64,000 bases of DNA, from positions 62,001-126,000 of the forward strand of contig JAVBMD010000002.1 in NCBI GenBank assembly GCA_031552825.1, written 5' to 3'. This DNA comes from WQXF01 sp031552825. GTDB taxonomy: Bacteria; Bacillota; Clostridia; Christensenellales; Aristaeellaceae. The notes below the pieces were generated by a model. The model made no database searches, had not been told where the DNA came from, and was given only the letters and a program-made list of their open reading frames with translations. The position numbers were made by a program, and so were the translations under genes. This document shows positions 1 through 8,741 of the stretch, piece after piece; position 1 is the stretch's first letter, and the number at the start of each line of letters is the position of its first letter.

Positions 1-792
1 ACGCTGCACCTGCTTTACAGCCGTTTCTGGCACCTGTTCCTGCACGATATCGGCGTGGTTTCCGCGCCGGAGCCTTATGCCAAGCGCACCTCGCACGGCA
101 TGATACTCGGCGCCAACGGCGAGAAGATGTCCAAATCCCGCGGCAACGTCATCAACCCCGACGACATCGTGGGCGAGCTGGGCGCCGATTCCTTCCGTCT
201 CTACGAAATGTTTATGGGTGCGTTCGATCAGGCGATCCCGTGGTCGACGCAAGGCGCGCGCGGCTGCCGCCGCTTCCTCGACCGCGTATGGCGGCTGATG
301 GACATGCTCACCGGCAGCGAAAATATTTCCAAGCCGCTGGCCGCCAGCGTCCACGGCACCATCAAAAAGGTGACCGAGGACTACGAGCGCATGAAGTTCA
401 ACACCGCCATCGCCGCAATGATGACGCTGGTCAACGATTTCTATGCGGCGGGCAGCGTCACGCGCGGCGAACTGCGCGCGCTGCTATTGCTGCTCAACCC
501 CGTCGCCCCGCACGTCACCGAGGAGATGTGGGAACTGTGCGGCTTCGGCACCCCGCTCTACGCGCAGCCTTGGCCGAAGTGGGATGAGGCGGCGCTGGTG
601 CTCGATACTGTGGAAATCGCCGTACAAATCAACGGCAAGGTGCGGGGGCGCATCGTGATCTCCGCCAGCATGACGCAGGAGGAAGCCGCGCAATCGTTGC
701 CGAACCATGAAAAGGTGCTGGAGCTGTTGGGCGGGCAATCGATCAAGAAGCTGATCTACGTGCCGGGACGGCTGCTCAACATCGTGGTCTGA
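1..792 (+). CDS. leuS: Leucyl-tRNA synthetase, C-terminal part (5' truncated by window)
   Basis: Class I synthetase that charges tRNA-Leu in the cytoplasm. The frame is open from base 1 (TLHLLYSRFW...), so the gene begins outside the window. The KMSKS signature lies at about bases 124-138 (GEKMSKSRGNVINPDD), followed by the helical anticodon-binding domain (WSTQGARGCRRFLDRVW, HVTEEMWELCG) and the C-terminal LeuRS tail (VQINGKVRGRIVI), which identifies it as LeuRS rather than Ile/ValRS. The stop is at 790-792. The next gene follows about 90 bases later on the same strand with its own ribosome site. Confidence 0.96.
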   Translation, partial: TLHLLYSRFWHLFLHDIGVVSAPEPYAKRTSHGMILGANGEKMSKSRGNVINPDDIVGELGADSFRLYEMFMGAFDQAIPWSTQGARGCRRFLDRVWRLMDMLTGSENISKPLAASVHGTIKKVTEDYERMKFNTAIAAMMTLVNDFYAAGSVTRGELRALLLLLNPVAPHVTEEMWELCGFGTPLYAQPWPKWDEAALVLDTVEIAVQINGKVRGRIVISASMTQEEAAQSLPNHEKVLELLGGQSIKKLIYVPGRLLNIVV

Positions 793-882
793 TTTTTCTC
801 TGCTTGGTGTATATTGGATCAATCCGGCGAATGCAAACGTTGTATAGGGGAACCGCCGAAGCACGATTGGGAGGTCTTATCC

Positions 883-1425
883 TTGCGAAAATTACTGCCT
901 TGGCTCTGTGCCGCACTCCTGCTGCTGCCCAGCGCTGCCTTTGCCACCGACGGCGAAGGCTGGGTCACCTATACCGGCTCGCTGGGCTTCACGCTGTCGG
1001 TGCCAGACGACTGGGTATCGCAGGTCGACGAGGGTGAAATCGTCGAACCCGGCGACGCTGAAGCCATGTTTACCTCGCCAGGCGGGCGCGCCTCCCTGAC
1101 GATCATACAGGCAGCCGAGAATCAAACCGACCCGATGCTGCTCGACGAGAGTGCCATGCTGGCGCGCTGCGCCGGGTATCCGAGCTTCAAAAGGGAGTTT
1201 TATCAGGCCGATTATGAAAACGGCCGCGCCATCCTCGGCTATACATACGTCGAGGATGGCGGGCAGCCGCTGATCGAATATGCCATTGGCTTCATCACCG
1301 CCTCGGACATCGTGCAGGTGTTCACCGTTACCCTCGATGCCGACGCGCAGGACTTGATGCCGGACGTCACCGAGTTAATCAACTCGCTGGACATGGGCAG
1401 GCTGCGCGACGATGCGGATGGCTGA
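883..1425 (+). CDS. Exported protein of unknown function
   Basis: About 180 residues. I place the start at TTG 883, because GGGAGGT lies 8 bases upstream and a clean signal peptide (LRKLLPWLCAALLLLPSAAFA) begins there; the frame is also open upstream to 814. The mature part (TYTGSLGFTLSVPDDW, then IEYAIGFITASDIVQVFTV) looks like a small PsbP/DUF1795-type fold: a predicted beta-rich domain often used in secreted proteins of unknown role. That fold assignment is inference from pattern only. It is followed by an intrinsic terminator at 1445-1474. Confidence 0.75.
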   Translation: MRKLLPWLCAALLLLPSAAFATDGEGWVTYTGSLGFTLSVPDDWVSQVDEGEIVEPGDAEAMFTSPGGRASLTIIQAAENQTDPMLLDESAMLARCAGYPSFKREFYQADYENGRAILGYTYVEDGGQPLIEYAIGFITASDIVQVFTVTLDADAQDLMPDVTELINSLDMGRLRDDADG

Positions 1426-1434
1426 AAGCAAGGA

Positions 1435-2265
1435 TTATCTCCCGGCTGCGCTGAACGGCGCAGCTTTTTCTTTTGCAGACGTAAGCCGCGCCTGAACCGA
1501 TACCACAGCCAACGACACCGCGCACAGCACGGCGGCGGTACAAAGATTGACCATCAACCCATCGCTCACCGGCCACGTTCCGCTCATTGAATTGGAGAGG
1601 CAATGCAGCAGCACGCACAACCACGCGCTGCCATTGACACGATGCAGCGCCGCCAGTGCGAAGGCCGACCCCATCACCATGATGGAAAAGCTCAAAAAGC
1701 TTGAGGCGTTCTGCGAAGTGCCTACGATGAAAAACAGTGGCAGGTGCCACAACGCCCAAATCACGCCAACGATCAGCACCGCTGGAATGAAGGGAATCTT
1801 TCGCTCCAGCTTGGGTTGCAAGAAGTGCCGCCAGCCCAGCTCCTCCGAGCCGCCAAGGAAGAAAAATAGTGGCGCGCCCAACACAGTGAGCCAAAGCGGC
1901 AACGGCTTGAATCCTTCCGTGCCGCCGAGCACCGGTGGGCCCTCCACGGCGATGCCGCCCATCAACGCAGGTACGCCGAAGGAGATCGCGAGGAATAGCA
2001 ACATCAGCGCATAGTGCGCGAGAGGCTGCCGGAGCGCGAAAGCTTCCTTCATATATGCCTTTATGCTGTAGGCGGGGTTTTCCCGCTTGAGCATACAATA
2101 CACGGCGATCGCCGGTCCATTGCCGCCCACAATATAAGGGATCATGGAGATCAGGGATCCATATTGAAACCACCCCAACTCTTGCCCCAGCAGCACAATG
2201 CCCCAGCACAGCCATGACAGTACGAACGTACTGACCAGATAACACGCCATCGGTCGCTTGATCAT
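1435..2265 (-). CDS. CPBP family intramembrane glutamic endopeptidase
   Basis: Integral membrane protease of the CAAX/CPBP (ABI) family. The signature EELGWRHFLQPKLER (motif EExxxR) is followed by WALWHLPLFF with the second conserved histidine region. Hydrophobic segments run through the protein, beginning with ACYLVSTFVLSWLCWGIVLL. The start at 2265 (MIKRPMAC) is chosen because AAAGGAGAG precedes it; the frame extends 19 codons further without a ribosome site. Such proteins often process prenylated or peptide substrates or act in bacteriocin immunity, but nothing nearby identifies a substrate. It stands alone between convergent and tail-to-head neighbours. Confidence 0.85.
   Translation of the reverse strand: MIKRPMACYLVSTFVLSWLCWGIVLLGQELGWFQYGSLISMIPYIVGGNGPAIAVYCMLKRENPAYSIKAYMKEAFALRQPLAHYALMLLFLAISFGVPALMGGIAVEGPPVLGGTEGFKPLPLWLTVLGAPLFFFLGGSEELGWRHFLQPKLERKIPFIPAVLIVGVIWALWHLPLFFIVGTSQNASSFLSFSIMVMGSAFALAALHRVNGSAWLCVLLHCLSNSMSGTWPVSDGLMVNLCTAAVLCAVSLAVVSVQARLTSAKEKAAPFSAAGR
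1445..1474 (+). terminator. Intrinsic terminator of the exported-protein gene
   Basis: GCTGCGC (1445-1451) pairs with GCGCAGC (1458-1464) and is followed by TTTTTCTTTT on the plus strand. It lies inside the 3' end of the convergent CPBP gene, so the two genes share this DNA. Confidence 0.75.
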
Positions 2266-2353
2266 GTTCTTCTCTCCTTTAACGTTCTTCTCCGCATGAT
2301 ACCACGCCGCGAATTGGAACATATTGAGAGAAAGGTTATAAATTCCTTAAAAA

Positions 2354-2382
2354 GGGCGGAGCGCTTTCATCGCGCTCCGCCC
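2354..2382 (-). terminator. Intrinsic terminator of the serC-serA operon
   Basis: An 11-bp GC stem, GGGCGGAGCGC / GCGCTCCGCCC, with a 7-nt loop. On the minus strand it is followed directly by TTTTT. It lies about 20 bases downstream of the serA stop. Confidence 0.85.
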
Positions 2383-2401
2383 GGAACCCTTTTGCCGCCG
2401 T

Positions 2402-3571
2402 TTACCCGATCACCCGTACCCGGATCACGCCTTCGATGCCGCCAAGCTTGGCGCGCACCGCCTCCAGCTTGGTGGCGCCGTCGTCTATGTCCAGCACGGT
2501 ATAAGCCATATTGCCGCGCGAGCGGTTGGTCATATCGGAAATATTGAGCCCCAGCTCGCCGGCCGCAGAAGAGATAGCGGCCAGCATGTTGGGAATGTTT
2601 TGATGGATCACCGTGATGCGCGGCTTGCCGGGCGCGGTTAGCGCCACGTCGGGCAGGTTGACGCTGTTGCGGATCGCGCCGGTCTCCAGATAGTCGCGCA
2701 GCTGAGCGGCGGCCATCTCGGCGCAATTGTCCTCCGATTCCGGCGTGGAAGCGCCCAGGTGCGGAATGGGAACGATCCCCTTCACGCCCAGCATTTCGTC
2801 GGTGGGGAAGTCGGTAACATAACCGCGCAGCTTGCCCGCCGCCAGCGCCGCCAGCAGCGCCCCGCTGTCCACCAGCTCGGCGCGCGCGTAGTTGAGCAGC
2901 GCCGCGCCGGGCTTCATCTTGGCCAGCGCGTCGGCGCCAAACAGGTTGCGCGTCTTGTCGTTGAGCGGCAGGTGCAGCGTCACGTAATCGCTGGCGGCCA
3001 GCAGCTCATCGAGCGAAAGCGAACGGCGCACGCTGCGCGAGAGCTTCCACGCGTGTTCCACCGACATGCCCGGATCGAACCCCTCTACCTCCATGCCCAT
3101 CGCGATGGCGGCGTTGGCCACCAACACGCCGATGGCGCCCAGCCCCACGATACCCAGCCGCTTGCCGCGCAGCTCGGGCCCGGTAAAGGCGGCCTTGCCC
3201 TTCTCGACGATCTTGGGCACCTCGGCGCCCTTGCCCTTTTCGCCCTGAATCCAATTGATGCCTCCGACGATATCGCGGCTGCACAGCAGCATGCCCGCAA
3301 CCACCAGCTCGCTCACGGCGTTGGCGTTGGCGCCCGGCGTGTTGAACACGCAGATACCAGCCTCGGAGCAGCGCTCCAGCGGGATGTTATTGACGCCCGC
3401 CCCAGCGCGGGCAATGGCCAGCAGCGAGGGCGGAAACGCGGTATCGTGCATGGCGGCGCTGCGCACGAGGATGGCGTCCGGCGCGGCCTCGTCTTTGGCG
3501 ACGGCGTAGGCATCGCCCAGCTCGCTATAGATCACATCCGAGATTTCGTTGAGCGTTTGAATCTTATACAC
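2402..3571 (-). CDS. serA: D-3-phosphoglycerate dehydrogenase (serine biosynthesis)
   Basis: Oxidises 3-phosphoglycerate to 3-phosphohydroxypyruvate, the first step of serine synthesis. The product is 389 residues, the short SerA type. It has the N-terminal substrate domain (ARAGAGVNNIPLERC), the Rossmann NAD site GLGAIGVLVANAA, the catalytic region IPHLGASTPESEDN, and a C-terminal ACT domain from roughly residue 315 (ITVIHQNIPNMLAAISSAAG) that may bind serine. It lacks the extra ASB domain of long SerA. It lies 12 bases downstream of serC, so the two are almost certainly co-transcribed and supply substrate to each other in order. Confidence 0.95.
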   Translation of the reverse strand: MYKIQTLNEISDVIYSELGDAYAVAKDEAAPDAILVRSAAMHDTAFPPSLLAIARAGAGVNNIPLERCSEAGICVFNTPGANANAVSELVVAGMLLCSRDIVGGINWIQGEKGKGAEVPKIVEKGKAAFTGPELRGKRLGIVGLGAIGVLVANAAIAMGMEVEGFDPGMSVEHAWKLSRSVRRSLSLDELLAASDYVTLHLPLNDKTRNLFGADALAKMKPGAALLNYARAELVDSGALLAALAAGKLRGYVTDFPTDEMLGVKGIVPIPHLGASTPESEDNCAEMAAAQLRDYLETGAIRNSVNLPDVALTAPGKPRITVIHQNIPNMLAAISSAAGELGLNISDMTNRSRGNMAYTVLDIDDGATKLEAVRAKLGGIEGVIRVRVIG

Positions 3572-3583
3572 GCGGGTTCCCCC

Positions 3584-4666
3584 TTACTTATTCTCCAATT
3601 CGAACTTCTTCATGAACTCCACCAGCGCGCGCACGCCTTCGACGGGCATCGCATTATAGATGCTGGCGCGCATGCCGCCGACGTTGCGATGCCCCTTGAG
3701 GTTGATTAGCCCCGCCTTTGCGGCCTGCTTGCAGAAAGCATCGTCCTTGGCCTCGTCGCCGGTGACGAAGGTGACGTTCATGCGGGAGCGGTACTTGGCG
3801 TCGGCGGTGCCCTTAAACAGCGCGCTGCCGTCCAGATAATCGTAAAGCAACTGCGCCTTGGCGATGTTGATTTTCTCCATCGCCGCCACGCCGCCTTGAT
3901 CCAACAGCCACTGGAAGCCCAGCTTGGCGACGTAGATGGCGAAGGTGTTGGGCGTGTTGTGCATGCTATCGGCATCGGCCTGCACCTGCCAGTTGAGCAG
4001 CTTCGGGCACAGCGGATGCGCCTTGCCCAAGAGATCCTTCCGCACGATCAGCACGCACAGCCCGGCGGGGCCGATGTTCTTCTGCGCGCCAGCGTAGATC
4101 ACGCCGAAATCGCGCACGTTGTACGGCTCCGACAGGATGTTGGAGGACATATCGGCGACCAGCGGCACCGTGCCGGTTCTCGGCAGCTCCGTGAACCGGG
4201 TGCCGTAGATGGTGTTGTTGGTGGTGATATGGAAATAATCGGCGTTCGGATCAAACTTAGCGGCATCCAGCGCAGGCACGCAGCGATAATTGTCCTCGCG
4301 CGAGGAGGCGACGACATTCACCTTGCCATAGCGCTGGGCTTCCTTAGCGGCAAGGTTGGCGAAGTTGCCGCTGTCCACATAGTCGGCGGAACCTGAGCCG
4401 GTCATCAGATTCAGCGGCACGGCGGAGAACTGCTGCGTCGCGCCGCCCTGCAGCATGAGCACCGCATACTCCTCGGGGATATCCATCGCCTTGCGCAGCA
4501 GCGCGACGGCCTCTTCAAAAATCTCCAAGTACATCTTGGAGCGATGGCTCATCTCCATTACGGAGGCGCCGGTACTGCCGTAGCAAAGCAACTCCTTTTG
4601 CACCTGCTCCAGCACCGGCAGCGCCAGCATCGACGGCCCCGGCGAAAAATTGTATACCCGCTCCAT
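3584..4666 (-). CDS. serC: Phosphoserine aminotransferase
   Basis: PLP enzyme that converts 3-phosphohydroxypyruvate plus glutamate to phosphoserine. The 360-residue product starts MERVYNFSPGPSMLP-like (here MERVYNFSPGPSML), typical of SerC. The PLP lysine is in AGAQKNIGPAG, and the C-terminal GHRNVGGMRASIYNAM motif is intact. The start at 4666 is fixed by AAAGGAGG; the frame runs open further upstream. First gene of the serC-serA operon. No phosphoserine phosphatase gene is in the window. Confidence 0.96.
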   Translation of the reverse strand: MERVYNFSPGPSMLALPVLEQVQKELLCYGSTGASVMEMSHRSKMYLEIFEEAVALLRKAMDIPEEYAVLMLQGGATQQFSAVPLNLMTGSGSADYVDSGNFANLAAKEAQRYGKVNVVASSREDNYRCVPALDAAKFDPNADYFHITTNNTIYGTRFTELPRTGTVPLVADMSSNILSEPYNVRDFGVIYAGAQKNIGPAGLCVLIVRKDLLGKAHPLCPKLLNWQVQADADSMHNTPNTFAIYVAKLGFQWLLDQGGVAAMEKINIAKAQLLYDYLDGSALFKGTADAKYRSRMNVTFVTGDEAKDDAFCKQAAKAGLINLKGHRNVGGMRASIYNAMPVEGVRALVEFMKKFELENK

Positions 4667-4732
4667 AGTGCGCGCCTCCTTTTCAATCATCGGTCGTTTT
4701 AGTGTGGTAAAGCGAGAAAGGTCTATCTTTAT

Positions 4733-4761
4733 ATTATGCGCAAAAGCTTCGGAAAAATCAA
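4733..4761 (-). promoter_or_regulatory. Predicted sigma-70 type promoter of serC-serA
   Basis: On the minus strand TTGATT (4761-4756), a 17-bp spacer and CATAAT (4738-4733) lie about 70 bases before serC. No T-box or other riboswitch fold was recognised in the leader. Confidence 0.5.
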
Positions 4762-4810
4762 TAGAATTGACAAAAAAATAACGTGTCGCCAAAATTTTCT
4801 GAATGAAAAA

Positions 4811-4848
4811 TAGCTTATCCCTGCAAAAAACAAGGAATAAGCTCTTTC
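4811..4848 (-). terminator. Terminator of the AraC/DUF606/phosphatase operon
   Basis: An AGCTTATTCC...GGATAAGCT inverted repeat. Read on the minus strand it ends in ATTTTTC and lies about 40 bases past the phosphatase stop. Confidence 0.6.
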
Positions 4849-4885
4849 TATACGCCCGATCTGCTGATTTTCATTCCTGTCGGAT

Positions 4886-5899
4886 TCAAACCGTGTGCTT
4901 ATCCCGCCAAAGCGCCAACCGCTCGGCGTCAACGCCGTACTCCGCCAGCATAAAGGCTTCGAAACTCGGGTAGCGGGCGCCGATCGCATCCAGCGCCCCT
5001 TGCAGCAGCTCCGGCCGCACGGTAATCATGCGATTGGCCAGTGCCAGCGCTTCCTCGGGCAGGCCGGTCTGCGCAAGGTATGCGATCAACTGCGCGTTTC
5101 CGCTCGCGCGGCGGGCGGCTGAAAGCAGGTAGTCGGCCATCACATCCTCGCGCGATACGCCCAGCGCCATCAGCAGCAAGGCACAGCCCACGCCGGTTCG
5201 GTCCTTGCCCGCCGAGCAGTGCTGCAGCATCGGCAAGCGATCCTCCACGTCCAGCGCGTCAAACATAACCCGATACGCGGCGTTGGCAAAGGGCAGGCTG
5301 CAATAGAGCTGATCGAACAGCGCTTCGATCTTCGCGATCTCCTCCGCGGCGTGAGCGCTCTGCAAGTGCGCAGCCATGTCCATATCGGCCAGTTGCACCG
5401 TCGCGTGGTTTGCGTCAATGGCCGGGGCTAGCAGGTATCGCGTATGCGCGGGCACCTCGTCCGCCGCCTTGGCTGCCTCGCTTGCCGCGCGGTAATCGAT
5501 GATTTGGGCAATGTGCATATCCGCCAGCGTTTCCGCTTCCCGCGCGGTCAGGCCGCACACCGCGTTGCTGCGGAAAAACCGGCCCCAGCGCACGCTGCGC
5601 CCTCCGGCGGCAGGATAGCCGCCAAGGTCGCGGAAGTTGTCCATGCTCGGAATTTCTACCAAGCGATCCGCCGCCCACACCGCAGGCATGCCCTCCGCGA
5701 TCAGCGCGAAGTAAGTGCGCAGGCCGGGCAGCGGCGCGGGCAGGCGATATTCGCCGCCGCGCACTTCGCGCACGAAGGAAGGATTTTTATCATAAGGCGT
5801 GGCGCTGGCATACAGCTTCGCCGCCCCGGCAAGGCTTGAAATCGTCAGCACATATTCCTCGCTCTGCTTTTGTACCGTCAGGTTGGGTCGGTTTATCAT
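4886..5899 (-). CDS. Tyrosine-protein phosphatase, IphP/Y_phosphatase3 type
   Basis: A 337-residue dual-specificity-like phosphatase. The P-loop HCSAGKDRTGVG (Cys about 228) fits the CX5R(T/S) catalytic motif, and NFRDLGGY (about 88-95) is the usual N-terminal motif of this family. An N-terminal extension of about 80 residues (VQKQSEEYVLTISSLAGAAK) resembles a small beta domain seen in other Bacillota members. No signal peptide is visible, so it is probably cytoplasmic. It starts 9 bases after the DUF606 transporter gene, so it is the last gene of an AraC-transporter-phosphatase operon next to the uronate genes. Its substrate is unknown. Confidence 0.88.
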   Translation of the reverse strand: MINRPNLTVQKQSEEYVLTISSLAGAAKLYASATPYDKNPSFVREVRGGEYRLPAPLPGLRTYFALIAEGMPAVWAADRLVEIPSMDNFRDLGGYPAAGGRSVRWGRFFRSNAVCGLTAREAETLADMHIAQIIDYRAASEAAKAADEVPAHTRYLLAPAIDANHATVQLADMDMAAHLQSAHAAEEIAKIEALFDQLYCSLPFANAAYRVMFDALDVEDRLPMLQHCSAGKDRTGVGCALLLMALGVSREDVMADYLLSAARRASGNAQLIAYLAQTGLPEEALALANRMITVRPELLQGALDAIGARYPSFEAFMLAEYGVDAERLALWRDKHTV

Positions 5900-5908
5900 G
5901 CGTTCCTC

Positions 5909-6820
5909 CTACGTGTTGGCTTGGAGCCGCGCTTTTTTGTAGCGTTTCTCAAGCAAAATATTGCAGACCAGCCCGGCGACGATCAGCAGGCAACCGATCA
6001 CCTTGCCGGCGGTCAGCGGCATGCCGTTCGCCGCATCGATCCCGATGCCCATCAGCACCTGCCCCACAAACAGAATGACGGTGACGTACACCACCGGCAC
6101 ATGCCCCATGGCCAAGCTGGTCATCGACACGATGCACACGCCCAGCACGCCGCCCATCAGGTGGAAGGGTTGCAGGCCGACGAAGGCAGGCATCGACCAC
6201 GCCCCGGCGATCAGCGTGCATGCGATGGAAGCGATCAGGCCGGTCATGTAGTTGACCAGCGTGCCGGGCAGCACGCCGATTCGTTTGGCGAGCGACGCAT
6301 TCATCGCGCCGGTAGTCGCCAGCATGAGGCCGGTACATAGCGCCAGCACGACATAGAGCACCAGCGCGCCGGGCGAGAGCTTCACGCTGGTGTTTCGCAG
6401 CGTCATCGCCAAGATGCCCAGCGCCATCAGCGCGAAGCCCGCCAGCTTGTCTTTGCGGAAGGGATAGCGCGTCATGCCGAACCAGCCGAAGTGGTCAATC
6501 AGGCTGGAGAACAGAATCTGCCCTACCACGGTGGTCGCCAGCATCATGCCCGCGCCCAGCGGGCCGAAGCAGAGGTTGTTGAGCAGCGTATTGACCACGC
6601 CGCCCACCCCTGCCATATACATCAACCACGGCACGCCCGGGGCGCGCAGCGAAAAGCGTTTCCCGCGCGCAAGCAGCATCGCGCCGACGGTCAGCAGCCC
6701 GCAAATGTGGATGATGACCAGGCTCATCCACGTGCCGACGTGCGCGTACAGAAGCCCGTTGGCCGTCACCATAACGGCGATCAGAATGCCGGAAAGCAGG
6801 GCCAGTCCTTCGTAGAGCAT
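5909..6820 (-). CDS. DMT-superfamily transporter, DUF606/YdcZ type
   Basis: A 303-residue membrane protein with about ten hydrophobic segments. It consists of two DUF606 halves: LLSGILIAVMVTANGLLYAHVG near the N-terminus and ALVLYVVLALCTGLMLATTGAMNASLAKRIG in the middle. The repeat motif (GTLVNYMTGLIAS versus GTWMSLVIIHICG) is the mark of the family. These are small-metabolite transporters of unknown substrate. It lies 32 bases downstream of the AraC regulator and is divergent from kduI-kduD, so a sugar-acid substrate is a reasonable guess, not shown. Confidence 0.85.
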   Translation of the reverse strand: MLYEGLALLSGILIAVMVTANGLLYAHVGTWMSLVIIHICGLLTVGAMLLARGKRFSLRAPGVPWLMYMAGVGGVVNTLLNNLCFGPLGAGMMLATTVVGQILFSSLIDHFGWFGMTRYPFRKDKLAGFALMALGILAMTLRNTSVKLSPGALVLYVVLALCTGLMLATTGAMNASLAKRIGVLPGTLVNYMTGLIASIACTLIAGAWSMPAFVGLQPFHLMGGVLGVCIVSMTSLAMGHVPVVYVTVILFVGQVLMGIGIDAANGMPLTAGKVIGCLLIVAGLVCNILLEKRYKKARLQANT

Positions 6821-6852
6821 AGAGCAGCTCCTTCATATAATAGAATCCCTTG

Positions 6853-7707
6853 TTAAAACCGCAGCGCGTACTGCTTGGGCGATACCCCGACCGCCTGCCC
6901 GAAGGTGCGGATAAAGTGCGCATAATCGCCGAAGCCGGAAAGCTCGCAGGTTTCACGCACCGATCGCCCTTCGGCGAGCAGACGCTTGGCCAAACTGATG
7001 CGCCGCGCGGCGACGTACTTGCTGATGGTGGTGCCGGTTTCCTGCTTGAACAGGCGGCATAGGTAGCCGGAGCTGAGATAGAACTCATCGGCGAGGCTGT
7101 CGATGGTCAGCGGCTCGGTGATGCGCCGGTTGATGTAGCTAAGCAACGCATCGATCCGCTCGCCGCCCGGCGTGGGCTCCACCCCGGCGGCGGCGTGCCG
7201 CTCCGGCGCGTACAGCGTGCCGATCAGCAGCAGCAGTTCGGTAAAGCTGGCGTTCTCCTGCACGTCGGCGCCAAACCCCTGCGCGCCGATGCACCTTCGC
7301 ACCAGCGCGCCAAATTGCGCGCGCTCGGCGCGATCCAGCTGCACACGATGCGAAAAGCCGGGCGGCCGCTGAAAGAAGCAGGCCGTCAGGTCGGTATCGG
7401 GCGTGGAGAGCGTGGCCGGGTAATCGGGATGGATCGACAGCACGACGCGCTCGTGATGCACCCCGTCGGCCAGCACCGGCTTGTGGGTCTCAAACTGATT
7501 GATGATAAACAGGTCGCCGTCGTTGTTCTCGTAATGCCGGTCGTCGACAAAAAACTGCTTGCCGCCGCTCACGGAAAAATAAATCTCCAAGCAGTCATGG
7601 TTGTGCATAGAGCGCGGTTTTTCTTCATCGGAAAGCAACGCCACGGAAAACCGGCGGTTTTCCAGGCAAGCGCTCACAGCCTCCTTGCAATTTAAAAAAG
7701 CGCGCAT
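6853..7707 (-). CDS. AraC family transcriptional regulator
   Basis: 284 residues: an N-terminal cupin-like effector domain (HNHDCLEIYFSVSGGKQFFVDDRHYEN) and a C-terminal double helix-turn-helix (INRRITEPLTIDSLADEFYLS..., ending GFGDYAHFIRTFGQAVGVSPKQYALRF), which is the classic AraC signature. It is divergent from kduI, with an inverted repeat AATCGCAA/TTGCGATT at 7757-7798 between them. It is therefore the likely local activator of kduID and of its own transporter/phosphatase operon. The inducer would be a uronate intermediate, by inference. Confidence 0.92.
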   Translation of the reverse strand: MRAFLNCKEAVSACLENRRFSVALLSDEEKPRSMHNHDCLEIYFSVSGGKQFFVDDRHYENNDGDLFIINQFETHKPVLADGVHHERVVLSIHPDYPATLSTPDTDLTACFFQRPPGFSHRVQLDRAERAQFGALVRRCIGAQGFGADVQENASFTELLLLIGTLYAPERHAAAGVEPTPGGERIDALLSYINRRITEPLTIDSLADEFYLSSGYLCRLFKQETGTTISKYVAARRISLAKRLLAEGRSVRETCELSGFGDYAHFIRTFGQAVGVSPKQYALRF

Positions 7708-7756
7708 TCCCTCTCGCCCCTTCCCTTGCTTTTTTAGCTTACAGCATCAGGTCTAA

Positions 7757-7813
7757 AATCGCAAGTTTTTTGTTTGCTTTCGCAAAGAATTTGCGATTCC
7801 TTTATGCTATACT
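7757..7813 (+). promoter_or_regulatory. Putative AraC operator and kduI promoter
   Basis: AATCGCAA (7757-7764) and TTGCGATT (7791-7798) form an inverted repeat just upstream of a TATACT -10 (7808-7813). No good -35 is found at 17 bp, which fits an activator-dependent promoter. The leader before the AAGGAGG site also holds a short GATGGG/CCCATC hairpin (about 7834-7854). Confidence 0.5.
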
Positions 7814-7869
7814 ATTGTCAACAAAAATGAAGATGGGTGCTTTTTGCCCATCCCTAAGGAGGTAGCCCT

Positions 7870-8706
7870 ATGCAGCTCACGATCCGTCACCCCTCCAACC
7901 CGTTGGACGCAAAGCACTACGACACCGCCCGCCTCCGCAGTGAGTTTGTCATCGAAACGTTGTTCGCCGCCGATGACGCCGTGCTGACCTACAGCCACAT
8001 CGACCGCATCATCGCAGGCGGCATCATGCCGGTGAAGAACGCGGTGGCGCTGACCGGCAGCAAGGAGCTGGCCAGCGAGTACTTCCTCCAGCGCCGCGAA
8101 CTGGGCGCCATCAACATCGGCGGTCCCGGCCGCGTGAAGGTAGACGGCACGGCATACGAGATGAACCCGCGCGACGGCCTCTACGTCGGCATGGGCGCAA
8201 AGGAACTTTCCTTCGAGAGCCTCGACGCCGCCAACCCCGCAAAGTTCTACCTCAACTCCGCCCCGGCGCACACCACCTACCCCAACCGCAAGATCGACAT
8301 CACCCAAGCCAACCCGCGCCCGCTCGGCGCGGCGGAATCCTGCAACAAGCGCACCATCTATCAGTACCTGCACCCGGCGGTAATGCAGACCTGCCAGCTT
8401 TGCATGGGGCTGACGCAGCTGGAACCGGGCAGCAACTGGAACTCCATGCCCTGCCACACGCACGAGCGCCGCATGGAGGTTTACTTCTACTTCGATCTGC
8501 CGGAGCAGGATGTCGTGTTCCACATGATGGGCGAGCCCGCCGAAACCCGCCATGTGCTGCTACACAACGAGCAGGCCGTCATCTCCCCCAGCTGGTCGAT
8601 CCACTGCGGCGTCGGCACACGCAATTACGCCTTTATCTGGGGCATGTGCGGCGAAAACCAGGAATTTGACGATATGGACGGCATCGCGCCCACGGCGCTG
8701 CGCTAA
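7870..8706 (+). CDS. kduI: 5-dehydro-4-deoxy-D-glucuronate isomerase
   Basis: Cupin enzyme that converts 4-deoxy-L-threo-5-hexosulose uronate (from pectin, alginate-like or glycosaminoglycan disaccharides) to 2,5-diketo-3-deoxygluconate. The product is 278 residues, full length for KduI. The metal-binding motif CHTHERRMEVYFYF is intact, and the ends MQLTIRHPSNP and SPSWSIHCGVGTRNYAFIWGMCGEN are family typical. AAGGAGG precedes ATG 7870. It is followed after 35 bases by kduD, the next enzyme of the pathway. Confidence 0.97.
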   Translation: MQLTIRHPSNPLDAKHYDTARLRSEFVIETLFAADDAVLTYSHIDRIIAGGIMPVKNAVALTGSKELASEYFLQRRELGAINIGGPGRVKVDGTAYEMNPRDGLYVGMGAKELSFESLDAANPAKFYLNSAPAHTTYPNRKIDITQANPRPLGAAESCNKRTIYQYLHPAVMQTCQLCMGLTQLEPGSNWNSMPCHTHERRMEVYFYFDLPEQDVVFHMMGEPAETRHVLLHNEQAVISPSWSIHCGVGTRNYAFIWGMCGENQEFDDMDGIAPTALR

Positions 8707-8741
8707 TTTTTCTACTGAACATCACGCAAGGAGTGAACGCA

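Noticed and set aside
2759..4396. Long plus-strand frames opposite serA and serC
   Set aside because: Antisense shadows of conserved enzymes, with no ribosome site and low-complexity composition.
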